Below are positions 43,583 through 51,965 of a stretch of DNA of 64,000 nucleotides, in pieces; within the stretch, counting starts at the first letter, position 1; each line of letters begins with the position of its first letter. The stretch comes from Devosia sp. Its GTDB lineage: Bacteria > Pseudomonadota > Alphaproteobacteria > Rhizobiales > Devosiaceae. A program made the translations under genes and the position numbers. The DNA lies in contig NZ_JAFKHE010000014.1 of assembly GCF_017307495.1 (NCBI RefSeq), positions 186,001 to 250,000 on the forward strand, written 5' to 3'. The notes beneath the pieces were generated by a model. That model made no database searches. It saw only the letters and a list, made by a program, of their open reading frames with translations, and was not told where the DNA came from.

Positions 43583-45001
43583 GTGCGAAGGACCCAACCA
43601 CCCGTGCCGAACCGTGCGAACAACAGCCGACAAATCGAATACTGGCCCACCGCAAACTTGCGCCCCGGTCCAAGAATACGAAAGCACCCCGAGGCCCAGA
43701 TCGAACGCATCCGCGCCAGCATTCGGCGCTACGGCTTTCTGTGTCCGCCTCTGATTGAACCGACCGGCGAGATCATCGCCGGAGTTGCTCGCGTCGAGGC
43801 CGCGCGACGGGCGGGCTACGACGAGTTGCCGGTGCTCGTCGCGAGCAATCTGTCCGCCGCCGACATCAGGGCCTACCGCATCGCCGACAATCGACTGGCC
43901 GAAATGTCCAGTTGGGACCGCGATGTCCTGAAGCTCGAGTTCGAAGGCATTCTCGAGATCGACAACACCTTCGACCTCCAGTTCACCGGTTTTGACACCG
44001 CGGAGATCGACCTGGTCCTCAACCCCGTTTCGTCAGAGGAGCAGCAGGGTCCCGATGACGAGGCCCCTGCCCCGAACGCGATCGCCATCAGTCGCGTCGG
44101 GGACGTGTGGAGGCTGGGAGAGCATCGGCTGGTCTGCGGCGACGCGCTGTCTTCCGAGACCTTCGACGTCCTGATGGGCGGCGAGACCGCGCGGCTGGTG
44201 CTGAGCGACGTTCCCTACAACGTGCCGGTTGATGGTCACGTGGGCGGGCTCGGCAAAAAACAGCATCGGGAGTTCGTGCAGGCGTCTGGCGAGATGACGC
44301 CAGACGAGTTCGAGGACTTCCTGCGCGAGGCCATCGTGGTGATGGCTGCCAACCTGGTGGACGGCGGAGTCGTGGGCTTGTTCATCGACTGGCGCAGCGT
44401 CGAGACCATGCTCCGGGTCGGACGTGAGCTTGGGCTAAGGCTGCTCAATCTCATCGTCTGGAATAAGTCGAACGGCGGGATGGGGAGCCTCTATCGCAGC
44501 AAGCATGAACTGCTTTGCTTGTTCAAGAAGGGTAAGGCTTCGCACGTCAACAACGTGATGCTCGGCGCCAAGGGGCGGTACAGGACCAACGTTTGGGACT
44601 ACGCCGGCGTGAACACTTTTGGCGCCGGTCGCATGGCCGACCTCGAGGCGCACCCCACGGTAAAGCCGGTCGCCATGATCGCTGACGCTATCATGGATTT
44701 GACCAATCGCAGCGAGTTGGTGATCGACAGCTTCGTCGGCTCCGGCACCACGATTGTCGCCGCTCAGAAGACAGGACGGATCGCTAGGTGCACCGAACTC
44801 GATCCCCTCTACGTCGATGTCGCCATTCGACGGTTTAGGTCGCGCTTCGGCATCGAGGCGATTCAACAGGGAACTGGCCTGACGTTCGACACGCTGGCGG
44901 TTCAGCGGGCCGAGACCAGCGCGGAAGACATATCCCCGATCGTTGACCGACCCGTTCGCGCTCGCGTGCGCCCGAGCCCCGCATTGGTTGAGGAGGTTTG
45001 A
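43583..45001 (+). CDS. ParB-like domain fused to a DNA methyltransferase (phage type)
   Basis: A 472-residue protein. The N-terminal ParB/Srx-like domain (about 15-130; RPGPRIRKHPEAQIERI, then IIAGVARVEAARRAGYDELP) is joined to an amino-methyltransferase (about 165-440). The catalytic motif IV is LSDVPYN, a DPPY variant with Val, and the SAM motif I is VIDSFVGSGTTIVAA near the C-terminus (beta-class order). HPTVKPVAMI precedes motif I, as in this family. The GTG at 43583 has AGGAG upstream. It heads a phage packaging-type gene set, where it would mark phage DNA against host nucleases. Adenine or cytosine-N4 specificity cannot be decided. Confidence 0.88.
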   Translation: MRRTQPPVPNRANNSRQIEYWPTANLRPGPRIRKHPEAQIERIRASIRRYGFLCPPLIEPTGEIIAGVARVEAARRAGYDELPVLVASNLSAADIRAYRIADNRLAEMSSWDRDVLKLEFEGILEIDNTFDLQFTGFDTAEIDLVLNPVSSEEQQGPDDEAPAPNAIAISRVGDVWRLGEHRLVCGDALSSETFDVLMGGETARLVLSDVPYNVPVDGHVGGLGKKQHREFVQASGEMTPDEFEDFLREAIVVMAANLVDGGVVGLFIDWRSVETMLRVGRELGLRLLNLIVWNKSNGGMGSLYRSKHELLCLFKKGKASHVNNVMLGAKGRYRTNVWDYAGVNTFGAGRMADLEAHPTVKPVAMIADAIMDLTNRSELVIDSFVGSGTTIVAAQKTGRIARCTELDPLYVDVAIRRFRSRFGIEAIQQGTGLTFDTLAVQRAETSAEDISPIVDRPVRARVRPSPALVEEV

Positions 45002-45002
45002 C

Positions 45003-45473
45003 ATGACCAGTGCTCGTACCAGTGTGGGTGCCACTCCCACTGTTCGCCAGCGGGAGCGGCCCCGACCTTCAACCGAAACCTTGGTTCCGGAGTCCTCGCC
45101 TCCCGCGGAACAACCGTATGAGGTTGGCTATGGCAAGCCGCCGAAACAGTCGCAGTTCCAACCGGGCCAGTCTGGCAACCCGAACGGCCGACCGAAAAGG
45201 GCAAAGAGTCCATTCACGCTCTTGCGCGAGGAGCTGCGGAGCAAGGTCACCCTGCGTGAGAACGGCAGGGTGACAACAGTCACCAAGCTCGAAGCGATTA
45301 TGAAGCGGGTCGTTGCTGACACACTCAGCGGAAAGGCCTCCCAGACCAAGCTGCTGTTCGCTCTGTTGCACGTCTTTGAGGCACAGGACGCATCAGTCCC
45401 AGAAGATCGCAACCTGTCGCGCTCCGATGAGGAGCTGCTGCACAACCTGCTGAAAGGTTTTGCCGATGAATGA
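45003..45473 (+). CDS. DUF5681 protein (phage-associated)
   Basis: A 156-residue protein with the DUF5681 signature GYGKPPKQSQFQPGQSGNPN followed by GRPK (about 40-63), a basic Gly/Pro/Asn-rich segment. An N-terminal disordered region precedes it and a helical C-terminus (TKLEAIMKRVVADTLSGKAS) follows. The gene starts two bases after the methyltransferase and overlaps the terminase by eight. Such genes commonly precede large terminases, and a small-terminase or DNA-binding role is plausible but unproven. Confidence 0.8.
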   Translation: MTSARTSVGATPTVRQRERPRPSTETLVPESSPPAEQPYEVGYGKPPKQSQFQPGQSGNPNGRPKRAKSPFTLLREELRSKVTLRENGRVTTVTKLEAIMKRVVADTLSGKASQTKLLFALLHVFEAQDASVPEDRNLSRSDEELLHNLLKGFADE

Positions 45474-46947
45474 GGTCCTGAAACACCCCCTGCCCGTCGA
45501 TGATCAGGCGGCTGTGCTCGAGGTGCTGCTCACTCGACGGTTCGACGCCTTCATCGCCAAGACGTTTCAGCACCTCAACAACGATCAGAATCTGAAGCCA
45601 AACTGGCTGCTCGGCACGATGGCTTGGCACCTCGACCAGGTCGAGCGGGTCGAACTGAAGCGACTGATCATCAATGTGCCACCGCGGCACCTGAAGTCGA
45701 TCTCCGCTTCGGTGGCCTTTCCGGCGTTCGTGCTCGGACGGAACCCGGGCACGACCTTCACCCTCGTTTGTTACTCGCAGGAGCTGGGCGAGAAGATGAT
45801 GCGCGATCTGCGCAGCGTCCTCAGCAGCCCCTGGTTCAGGCGGGCGTTTCCAGAGCTGCGCCTGACCAAGAACACCTCGTCCGAGATTGTCACCGACCGA
45901 AACGGTGGTGTGAACATGACCTCGGTCGAGGGCACACTCACCGGCCGCGGCTCCGACATCATCATCGTCGACGATCCGATCAAGCCGGGTGACGTGCAGT
46001 CGGAGGCAGAGCGCAAACGCGTCAACGAGTGGTTCTCCAATACGCTGTTCTCGCGCCTCAATGACAAGAAGACTGGGCGCATCGTCGTCGCCATGCAGCG
46101 CCTGCACGAGGACGATGTCACCGGCTATCTCACCGCATCGCCCGACCATGGCTGGACGGTGCTGAAGGTGCCGGCCATCGCCGACCTGGACACCCTCCAT
46201 CCGGTGATCGGTAGGCCGGCGCCGTACGTCCGTGCCGCCGGCAGCGTCATCGACCCTGACCGTGAGGACCACGAAACCCTGGCCCAGCTCCAGCGCGACC
46301 TCGGTTCCTTGGTGTTCTCGGCGCAGTACCAGCAGGAGCCGCTGCCGCGCGAGGGCAACCTGGTGAAGACGGTGTGGTTCAAAACCTACACAGCGGACGA
46401 CCTCACACTGGGCTTCGATGCGATCGTCGCCTCCTGGGATACCGCCTCTGCGGCGAACGACAACAACGACTTCTCGGTGGGGACCGTCTGGGGCGTGAAG
46501 GACAATCGCTACTATCTGCTACGAGTTTACCGCGAGCGGCTCGAATATCCCGACCTCCGACGTCTCATCCTCGAAGTCGCCCGTCGCCATAGCGCCGGGC
46601 GCGTGCTGCTTGAGAAAGCCGACAGTGGTCGCAACCTCTATGCCGACTTGATCGAGCGCGACCGACATAACCGCTATCGCACGGTGACCCCGAAAGGCAG
46701 TAAGGAAGATCGCCTCGCCGCCTGCTCGGCCATCATCGAAGAGGGCCGGGTCTATTTGCCGGAGTCTGCTGACTGGATGCCCGCATTCCTGCGCGAGATC
46801 ACCGGCTTCCCCAGCACCCGGCACGACGACCAGGTCGACAGCGTCAGCCAGTTCCTCAACCACATGCGGCGCCAGTCGGGCGGTCGGTTGAAGCTCAGCC
46901 CCGAGGGTCGCCCGAAGCTGGAGCGCAAGCGGCTTCGTCCACGCTGA
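45466..46947 (+). CDS. Phage terminase large subunit
   Basis: A 493-residue packaging motor. The ATPase half carries a Walker-A-like VPPRHLKSIS segment (about 70-80) and the Walker B IIIVDDPIKPGD (about 168). The nuclease half begins VASWDTASAANDNNDFSVG with its first acidic residue, and ends in HDDQVDSVSQFL with a late Asp pair. ATG at 45466 is chosen; an in-frame TTG lies six bases upstream. No portal, capsid or tail genes follow, so the prophage is a fragment. The 3' third (46528-46947) is duplicated in a broken copy at 50020-50446. Confidence 0.9.
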   Translation: MNEVLKHPLPVDDQAAVLEVLLTRRFDAFIAKTFQHLNNDQNLKPNWLLGTMAWHLDQVERVELKRLIINVPPRHLKSISASVAFPAFVLGRNPGTTFTLVCYSQELGEKMMRDLRSVLSSPWFRRAFPELRLTKNTSSEIVTDRNGGVNMTSVEGTLTGRGSDIIIVDDPIKPGDVQSEAERKRVNEWFSNTLFSRLNDKKTGRIVVAMQRLHEDDVTGYLTASPDHGWTVLKVPAIADLDTLHPVIGRPAPYVRAAGSVIDPDREDHETLAQLQRDLGSLVFSAQYQQEPLPREGNLVKTVWFKTYTADDLTLGFDAIVASWDTASAANDNNDFSVGTVWGVKDNRYYLLRVYRERLEYPDLRRLILEVARRHSAGRVLLEKADSGRNLYADLIERDRHNRYRTVTPKGSKEDRLAACSAIIEEGRVYLPESADWMPAFLREITGFPSTRHDDQVDSVSQFLNHMRRQSGGRLKLSPEGRPKLERKRLRPR

Positions 46948-47206
46948 GCAGACCCGCCTGCACTGGCGGTGTGCTGCTGGCCACCGCCCCGCCACTGGCC
47001 CTTCTAAATTGCTCGGGCTCAATGCCAGTCAGTTCGACAAACAGGCGCCCAAGCCGTTCGACCCGCTTGTCGTGCGGATGCGGCTCTTGGTCTTCAAGAC
47101 AGTCGATGAGCTCCAGGATGGTCGAGGGCCGCAATTCGCTCTCGCGCAGAATGATCCGGTCGCGATGGGCGGCGTAGTACCGCGCATTAGCTTCGCGCTT
47201 ATTCAT
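46895..47206 (-). CDS. Hypothetical protein in the prophage remnant
   Basis: A 103-residue frame on the minus strand whose 3' end overlaps the terminase gene by 53 bases. The product starts NKREANARYYAAHRDRIILR and has a helical, charged middle (LIDCLEDQEPHPHDKRVERL) with no recognised domain. The last 30 residues are low-complexity Ser/Ala/Pro and lie in the overlap, so the true protein may have been shorter. A CAGGGA stretch precedes the ATG. It is reported because its composition is protein-like and the gap is otherwise empty; function unknown. Confidence 0.4.
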   Translation of the reverse strand: MNKREANARYYAAHRDRIILRESELRPSTILELIDCLEDQEPHPHDKRVERLGRLFVELTGIEPEQFRRASGGAVASSTPPVQAGLLSVDEAACAPASGDPRG

Positions 47207-47276
47207 CTCATAGTCCCTGGCGCGCGGTCGTGCGTGGGCGAGGAATTTCGCCCACGCCGATCCGACCTCCCGCCGG

Positions 47277-48059
47277 TCACTGGCCCAACCGCTCCACCGC
47301 CTCAGCCCAGTTGAACGGGAGCGGATACGGTCCGACGTACCAGCTGGTCATCACCGGGTTCCCCTCCACGTCGCCGTAAGAGGCGAGCTTGATGTGCTCT
47401 TTGGTGTTGCTCTCAAGGGGTGCGAACGTGGGCTGTCCGTCCTTGTTGGCCACCACGAAGATCATCGGGTCACTGAAGAACCCATCGAGGAAGCCGCCAC
47501 CGGCGAGGGTGCAGCCGGTCAGGCGGAACCCGTCGAACATGTCGGACTTGCAGTTGACGTTCGTGTACGGCCTGCCGTCAAAATTCTTGAACAGCTCTCG
47601 GTCGTTCATCTTGATGTAGAAGAGCATCAGCGCCTCTTCGACCTTTTTGGCATCATCGCTGGTCGATGCCTTCACGTCGGCCTCGTCGATGGTCACCCAG
47701 CCGCGCCACAGCGCCTCGCACCGCTGGCCCCAAGATTCACTTATCGCGATGGGCTCCCACTCGGTGTAGGGCGCGCCGAGGTCTTTCTCGATCTGGGTGT
47801 AGTTTTCGGCCTGACGCGCCCGGATCCACTCACCCTTTTCATCGGTGCCGGAAATCCCGAACTTCCTGTCGGCCTCGCGGATGGCGGCGAGGTAGCGCTG
47901 CTGGCCGTCGCAGTAGAGCTTCAGAGCATCAGGCCCGAACTCTTCGGCCACCGCCGGGGCGCCGACACCCGCCGCGGCCAGGACCGCGAGGGCGGCCACG
48001 ACGCCCAAGTGCTTTCGTGCCGGCGTGGCCTCGGTATTGGTGAGCTGTCCGTAAGCCAT
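47277..48059 (-). CDS. Secreted hypothetical protein
   Basis: A 260-residue protein with a signal peptide (KHLGVVAALAVLAAAGVGAP, cut near AVAEE at about 39). The mature part has three or four Cys (LKLYCDGQQR, QRCEALWRGW, NVNCKSDMFDGFRLTGCTLA), suitable for disulfides in the periplasm. I recognise no family. A longer start at 48125 exists, but its codons lie in the palindromic operator; the Met at 48059 gives the better signal peptide. It is divergent from the XRE regulator, with the operator pair between them, so that regulator probably controls it. Cargo (moron) gene of the prophage is one interpretation. Confidence 0.6.
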   Translation of the reverse strand: MAYGQLTNTEATPARKHLGVVAALAVLAAAGVGAPAVAEEFGPDALKLYCDGQQRYLAAIREADRKFGISGTDEKGEWIRARQAENYTQIEKDLGAPYTEWEPIAISESWGQRCEALWRGWVTIDEADVKASTSDDAKKVEEALMLFYIKMNDRELFKNFDGRPYTNVNCKSDMFDGFRLTGCTLAGGGFLDGFFSDPMIFVVANKDGQPTFAPLESNTKEHIKLASYGDVEGNPVMTSWYVGPYPLPFNWAEAVERLGQ

Positions 48060-48114
48060 TGGCTTTGTGCGCAAAACTGATCTCCAATCAGGTTCGGTTT
48101 GATGACGAACACTG

Positions 48115-48156
48115 ATGAGACTCATAGGCTACAAGTCAACTCGAAATGAGACTCAT
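48115..48156. promoter_or_regulatory. Pair of ATGAGACTCAT operators
   Basis: The perfect 11-base palindrome ATGAGACTCAT occurs twice, at 48115-48125 and 48146-48156, 31 bases apart (three helical turns). It lies between the divergent secreted-protein gene and the XRE regulator. This is the layout of a phage-type Cro/CI operator. Confidence 0.65.
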
Positions 48157-48198
48157 CGGCTGTAGATTGATCGGCTACATCCGCATTGGCTCCTGGGC

Positions 48199-48405
48199 AT
48201 GGAGCTCCGACGAATCTTTGCGACGAACATCAAGCGGTTGCGCAAGGAACGCGGCATGTCGCAGGAGGACCTGGCGTTCGAGTCAGGACTGCACCGGACG
48301 TATATTTCCGGGATCGAGCGCGGCATCCGAAACGTCGGGCTCGACAATATCGGGGTCATAGCTGCGGCCCTGAAGGTGGCGCCGGAAGCATTGCTCCGCG
48401 CCTGA
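48199..48405 (+). CDS. XRE-family helix-turn-helix regulator
   Basis: A 68-residue single-domain Cro/CI-type DNA-binding protein. The helix-turn-helix is MSQEDLAFESGLHRTYISGI then ERGIRNVGLDNI, the classic five-helix XRE fold, with no sensor domain. The ATG at 48199 begins the domain; a GGCATGG context follows a weak CCTGGG. Its likely operators are the paired palindromes at 48115-48156. It could be the surviving immunity or moron regulator of the prophage remnant, or an orphan restriction-modification controller (C protein) linked to the methyltransferase at 43583. Confidence 0.82.
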   Translation: MELRRIFATNIKRLRKERGMSQEDLAFESGLHRTYISGIERGIRNVGLDNIGVIAAALKVAPEALLRA

Positions 48406-48619
48406 GGCGGAGCACCGAATATCTACCTAATCAGTCACGGCGGAGAGGGAGTCAGGACGTAGCAGGCTGTTACTGCGGCTCTCCGGGCATGATGCTCGGC
48501 GGACAGACAGGCGGACAGACGGTTGCCCCAGTATGCGGTAGGTGACCGCTTCTGGCCGATATCGTTGATTTAGGCGGCGATTTGGCGGCGTTCGCTGCCG
48601 TGAGTAGCCCGGCGGCTGG

Positions 48620-48925
48620 TGGGTGAGGCCGGGAGCCGGCTGGCGCGCGGTCGTGGCGCGCCATGCCCTGCCGAACGCCTCAATTCCAAACGTGACCACC
48701 ATCGGCTTCATGGTTGGCGGCCTGCTCGCCAGCGCGGTCGTGGTTGAAAGTGTGTTCAGCTGGCCCGGGCTTGGTCAGTTGATCGTCACCTCGGTCGCGG
48801 CGCGCGATGTGTCGGTGGTCCAGTGCGTGCTGCTGCTGGTCGCCACGACCATGGTTATCTCCAACATGACCGTCGACATTCTCTACAGCGTGCTCGATCC
48901 CCGAATTCGCGGAGGCGACGAGTAA
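48620..48925 (+). pseudogene. DppB-type ABC permease, 3' remnant
   Basis: The last 100 codons of a peptide-class permease: VARHALPNASIPNVTTIGF, then VVVESVFSWPGLGQLIV and DILYSVLDPRIRGG match the C-terminal third of DppB/OppB proteins. The first two thirds are absent; the sequence before 48620 is unrelated. Its stop overlaps the next gene start (TAATG), so the former operon order is kept. Confidence 0.75.
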
Positions 48926-49772
48926 TGGTTGACGTATCTCCCGTGGCAACGCCGGCAAACTTGAAGCGACGGCGCCCGATTCCGCTCAGCGTTGCTCTCG
49001 CCATGGGCTGGGTCGCGCTGATGGTATTCATCGGCATCTTCGCAGACGTGCGCCCTTACAGCATCACGCAGATCAATCTTGCGGCGCGCCTTTCGCCGCC
49101 CCTCGGGTTCGGGGGCACAACCGTCCACATCCTGGGAACGGACGAACTCGGACGGGACCCGCTGTCGCGCCTGATGACTGCCATCCGCATCAGCCTGATG
49201 ATCGCCTTCGGTGCGACGGTACTGGGCGTGATCCTGGGCGGATTGCTGGGGCTTCTCGCCGCACATTTCCGGGGGATGTTCGAGCAGGTGACGCTGGTCC
49301 TCATCGACGTGCAGGCCGCCTTGCCCTTCCTCGCGCGTGATCCTCATTTGCCTGCTCGGCCTCTATGGCTGGGAGCGGCACGCGCGACTGGCACGCGGTC
49401 TCGCGCTTTCGGCCAACACCCAGGGATATCTGCTGGCGCTGCGCCAGCTGGGGGCGAGCCCGCTGCGGGTATATGTGCGGCACCTGATCCCCAACATCTC
49501 GGCGACGATGATCGTCTCCGCCACTCTGGCCTTCCCGGAGGTTTATCTTGGCGGAAAGCGGCTTGTCGTTCCTGGGACTGGGCGTGCAGCCGCCGATGAC
49601 CAGCCTCGGCAGCATGGTCGGGTACAGCCGCTCCTACATTAGCAACGCCTTCTGGATCATGCTGTTTCCCAGCACCATCATCGTGGTGACCACGCTCGCG
49701 ATCAGCCTGATCGGCGACTGGATGCGCGACCGTTTCGATCCGACCTATGGCGGCCCCCATGTCAATAGTTGA
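48925..49772 (+). pseudogene. DppC-type ABC permease with two frame breaks
   Basis: Three successive reading frames together spell a DppC permease. Frame one runs to DVQAALPFL near 49330, including HILGTDELGRDPLSRL. Frame two runs from ILICLLGLYGWERHARLARG to LAFPEV near 49543. Frame three begins ILAESGLSFLGLGVQPP and ends DWMRDRFDP. A small deletion explains the first break and a single inserted base (GAG-GTT-T-ATC) the second. The protein cannot be made. It pairs with the dppB remnant and is not a copy of the intact permease at 53002. Confidence 0.82.
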
Positions 49773-49796
49773 TGGCGGGCCGACGATGAGCGCGCG

Positions 49797-49995
49797 GATG
49801 TGCTGTGCATCGGCGATCTGGACGTTGACATGATTGTCGATGTCCCGGCCATGCCCGGCTTCGACCAGAAGATTTCGGCGTTCGGCCAAGGGCTTAGGCC
49901 GGGGGCATGGCTGCCAATGCTGCGGTCGCCATCGCCCGCTTCGGGCTGGTCAGCCGCCTCGTCGCAGTGGGATGGCGGCCACCGTGCTGGAATAG
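49797..49995 (+). pseudogene. PfkB-family sugar kinase, 5' remnant with frameshift
   Basis: The start reads VLCIGDLDVDMIVDVPAMPG and continues DQKISAFGQGLRPG. Then one frame change is needed to reach GGMAANAAVAIARFGLVSRL, the PfkB/ribokinase N-terminal signature. The frame break lies near 49910. The rest of the kinase (active-site Asp region) is gone, replaced by the terminase remnant at 50020. Confidence 0.65.
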
Positions 49996-50019
49996 TCGAA
50001 GGCCATGACGCGGCGGCTG

Positions 50020-50446
50020 CCCTATCGCGAACGCCTTGAATACCCTTCTGCTGCGTCGGCGAATCCTGAAGGTTGTCGACAGACATCGAACGGGACGTGT
50101 CCTGCTCGAGCGCGCAGACAGTGGCCGCAACCTCTACAGTGACCTACGCGAGCTTGATACGCTGGGCCGCTATCGGACGGTCAATCCGAAAGGCAGCAAG
50201 GAAGATCGTCTCTCAGCCTGCTCGGCCAGCATCGAGGAGAGGCGAGTGTACTTGCCAGAGTCAGCCGAATGGCTGCAGGCCTTTCTCAGCGAGATTGCCG
50301 GCTTTCCCAACGCGCGGTATGACGATCAGGTAGATAGTCTCAGCCAGTTCCTCAACCACATGCGCCACCAACCGAAGGGCCGACTAAAGATTACCGCTGA
50401 GGGTCGGCCAAAGTTTGAGCGAAAGCGACTGAGGCCGCGGACCTAG
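50020..50446 (+). pseudogene. Second terminase large-subunit fragment
   Basis: The 3' third of a terminase closely related to that at 45466: YRERLEYP, then GRVLLERADSGRNLYSDL, NPKGSKEDRLSACSASIEE, DDQVDSLSQFLNHMR and a shared ERKRLRPR end. One inserted base near 50045 breaks the frame between YRERLEYP and LLRRRILKVV. It corresponds to 46528-46947 of the first copy, 3.5 kb away, but differs at many positions, so it is not a recent duplication. Confidence 0.82.
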
Positions 50447-50732
50447 CTGATGGTCCAGCCCGTCTGGCGGAGGACGCGCTCGCGCATATCCTCGCCATTG
50501 AATGACAACCCTTAATGGCTGGCTCCCATCGGGGAATCATGAGCGGCCACTCGGTACGTTTGCCGCTGATCTGAAGCTACCGCAACGAGGTTATCCGAAA
50601 GTTGAGCTTCGGTGGGCGGTAAAAATCGCGCCTGGGGCGTAGCACATTCCCCGGGGCACCAATTGGGTCGGGGCATCAGCAAGTCAACAAGCCCAACTTA
50701 CGACATCCGGGACAGCCGCCCCCAGGCGACGT
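50447..50732. other. Gap between the terminase remnant and the tautomerase gene
   Basis: A 286-base segment with no reading frame I can support. It holds a GC-rich stretch with ATTCCCCGGGGCACCA that resembles a tRNA end by eye, but no tRNA can be folded around it. It probably marks the right edge of the rearranged prophage zone. Confidence 0.35.
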
Positions 50733-50918
50733 TCACCTGTCGGCCTCGAGCCTGCCACTGCTAGCCCAATCGTGGCGCTCGACGTCCTGGAAGACGACGT
50801 CGACGACGTCGGGCGCGCATTTCAGGATGCGTGCCGCCTCGCGCGTCACGACCTCCGCGAACTCGCGCTTCTGGGCGATCGTACGCCCCTTAAGAAGTTC
50901 AACCCTGATCATTGGCAT
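50733..50918 (-). CDS. 4-oxalocrotonate tautomerase family protein
   Basis: A 61-residue tautomerase of the 4-OT group. The start MPMIRVELLKGRT places Pro directly after the initiator Met, the catalytic N-terminal Pro once Met is removed, with an Arg near position 11. The middle KREFAEVVTREAARILKCAP and VVDVVFQDVERHDWASSG match the family. It is the last gene of the peptide-class ABC operon, 42 bases after the second ATPase, so it probably works on a compound that the transporter brings in. Keto-enol isomerisation of an unsaturated acid is the usual reaction. Confidence 0.85.
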   Translation of the reverse strand: MPMIRVELLKGRTIAQKREFAEVVTREAARILKCAPDVVDVVFQDVERHDWASSGRLEADR

Positions 50919-50960
50919 GCAGCACCTGCCCTTCCGGCTTTGTCCAGGCGTGAAACTCTT

Positions 50961-51965
50961 CTACCCGAGTTGCGCCGTCCAGAGAGCCCGAGTTCCAAGC
51001 TCCTCGGCCCGATGGCATGCGACCAGGTGACCCGGCGCAACCGGGTCCAGTGGGGGATCCGATTGGGCGCACCGGTCGACCGCCAGTGGACAGCGGTTGC
51101 GAAAGCGGCAGCCGGTGGAGATCGCGCCCGCTTCCACCTCGCCCTGCACGGCAGGTGCGTTGTTGCGGCGGCGGGGATCGGGGACCGGGCTCGAACTCAT
51201 CAGGGCACGCGAATAGGGGTGGCGAGGCGCGGCAAAGAAAACCGCGGCCGGCGCCTGCTCGACGATCCGCCCCAGGTACATGACGCACACGGTGTCGGCG
51301 ATGTGGTCGACCAGCGCCAGGTCGTGCGAGATGAAAAGGTAGGACAGTCCGAGATCGCGCTGCAGATCGAGCAGCAGGTTGACGATCTGCGATCGCACCG
51401 AGACATCGAGGGCAGAGACCGGCTCATCGCAGACGATGAGCCGGGGTCGGGTCGCGATCGCCCGTGCGATGCTGACGCGCTGGCGCTGTCCGCCCGACAG
51501 TTCGTGCGGGAAGCGCCCGGCGATCTCGGGTCCGAGTCCGACACTGCTGAGAATCTCGGCGACGCGTTTCCGGACGGCTGTGGCGCTCGCCAGCCGGTGC
51601 ACGCTCAACGGTTCGGCGACCAGCGAGCCGACCCTGAAATGGGGCGTCAACGAGCCGTATGGATCCTGAAAGACCATCTGTACATCGCGGCTGAACCGAA
51701 GTCGCTCGCTTCGACTCCTTATCGAGATTGGGCGTCCGTCGAACACCAGTTCGCCGGCGTCGGCAGTCTCCAGTTGGGTAACGAGCTTGGCCAGGGTCGA
51801 CTTGCCGCATCCCGATTCCCCCACGATGGCCAGCGTCTGGCCGGGGACGAGCTGGATCGAGACGTCGTCCACCGCCGTGATCTGGCGAACGGCTCCGGCG
51901 CTCCGCAGGCGATACCGCTTGCGCAAGCCACTGGCCTGCAACAGCGGCGGGGCGGGTGTGCTCAT
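50961..51965 (-). CDS. Peptide-class ABC transporter ATPase (DppF/OppF type)
   Basis: A 334-residue ATPase. Walker A is IVGESGCGKSTLAKLV (about 58), the signature is ELSGGQRQRVSIARA, Walker B is LIVCDEPVSALDVS and the switch His is in YLFISHDLALVD. The C-terminal oligopeptide-type extension with Cys (TGCRFRNRCPLAVDRC) is the motif that holds an iron-sulfur cluster in some family members. ATG at 51965 overlaps the stop of the paired ATPase (ATGA). It works with the second ATPase at 51962. Confidence 0.94.
   Translation of the reverse strand: MSTPAPPLLQASGLRKRYRLRSAGAVRQITAVDDVSIQLVPGQTLAIVGESGCGKSTLAKLVTQLETADAGELVFDGRPISIRSRSERLRFSRDVQMVFQDPYGSLTPHFRVGSLVAEPLSVHRLASATAVRKRVAEILSSVGLGPEIAGRFPHELSGGQRQRVSIARAIATRPRLIVCDEPVSALDVSVRSQIVNLLLDLQRDLGLSYLFISHDLALVDHIADTVCVMYLGRIVEQAPAAVFFAAPRHPYSRALMSSSPVPDPRRRNNAPAVQGEVEAGAISTGCRFRNRCPLAVDRCAQSDPPLDPVAPGHLVACHRAEELGTRALWTAQLG

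Noticed and set aside
43101..43673. 190-codon minus-strand frame across the AGGGAATT repeats
   Set aside because: Translation of the repeat itself, Ser/Arg-rich and overlapping the methyltransferase start; no protein features.
50640..50680. Possible tRNA 3' end or phage attachment site (CCCCGGGGCACCA)
   Set aside because: No cloverleaf, anticodon arm or duplicate core sequence could be found around it.
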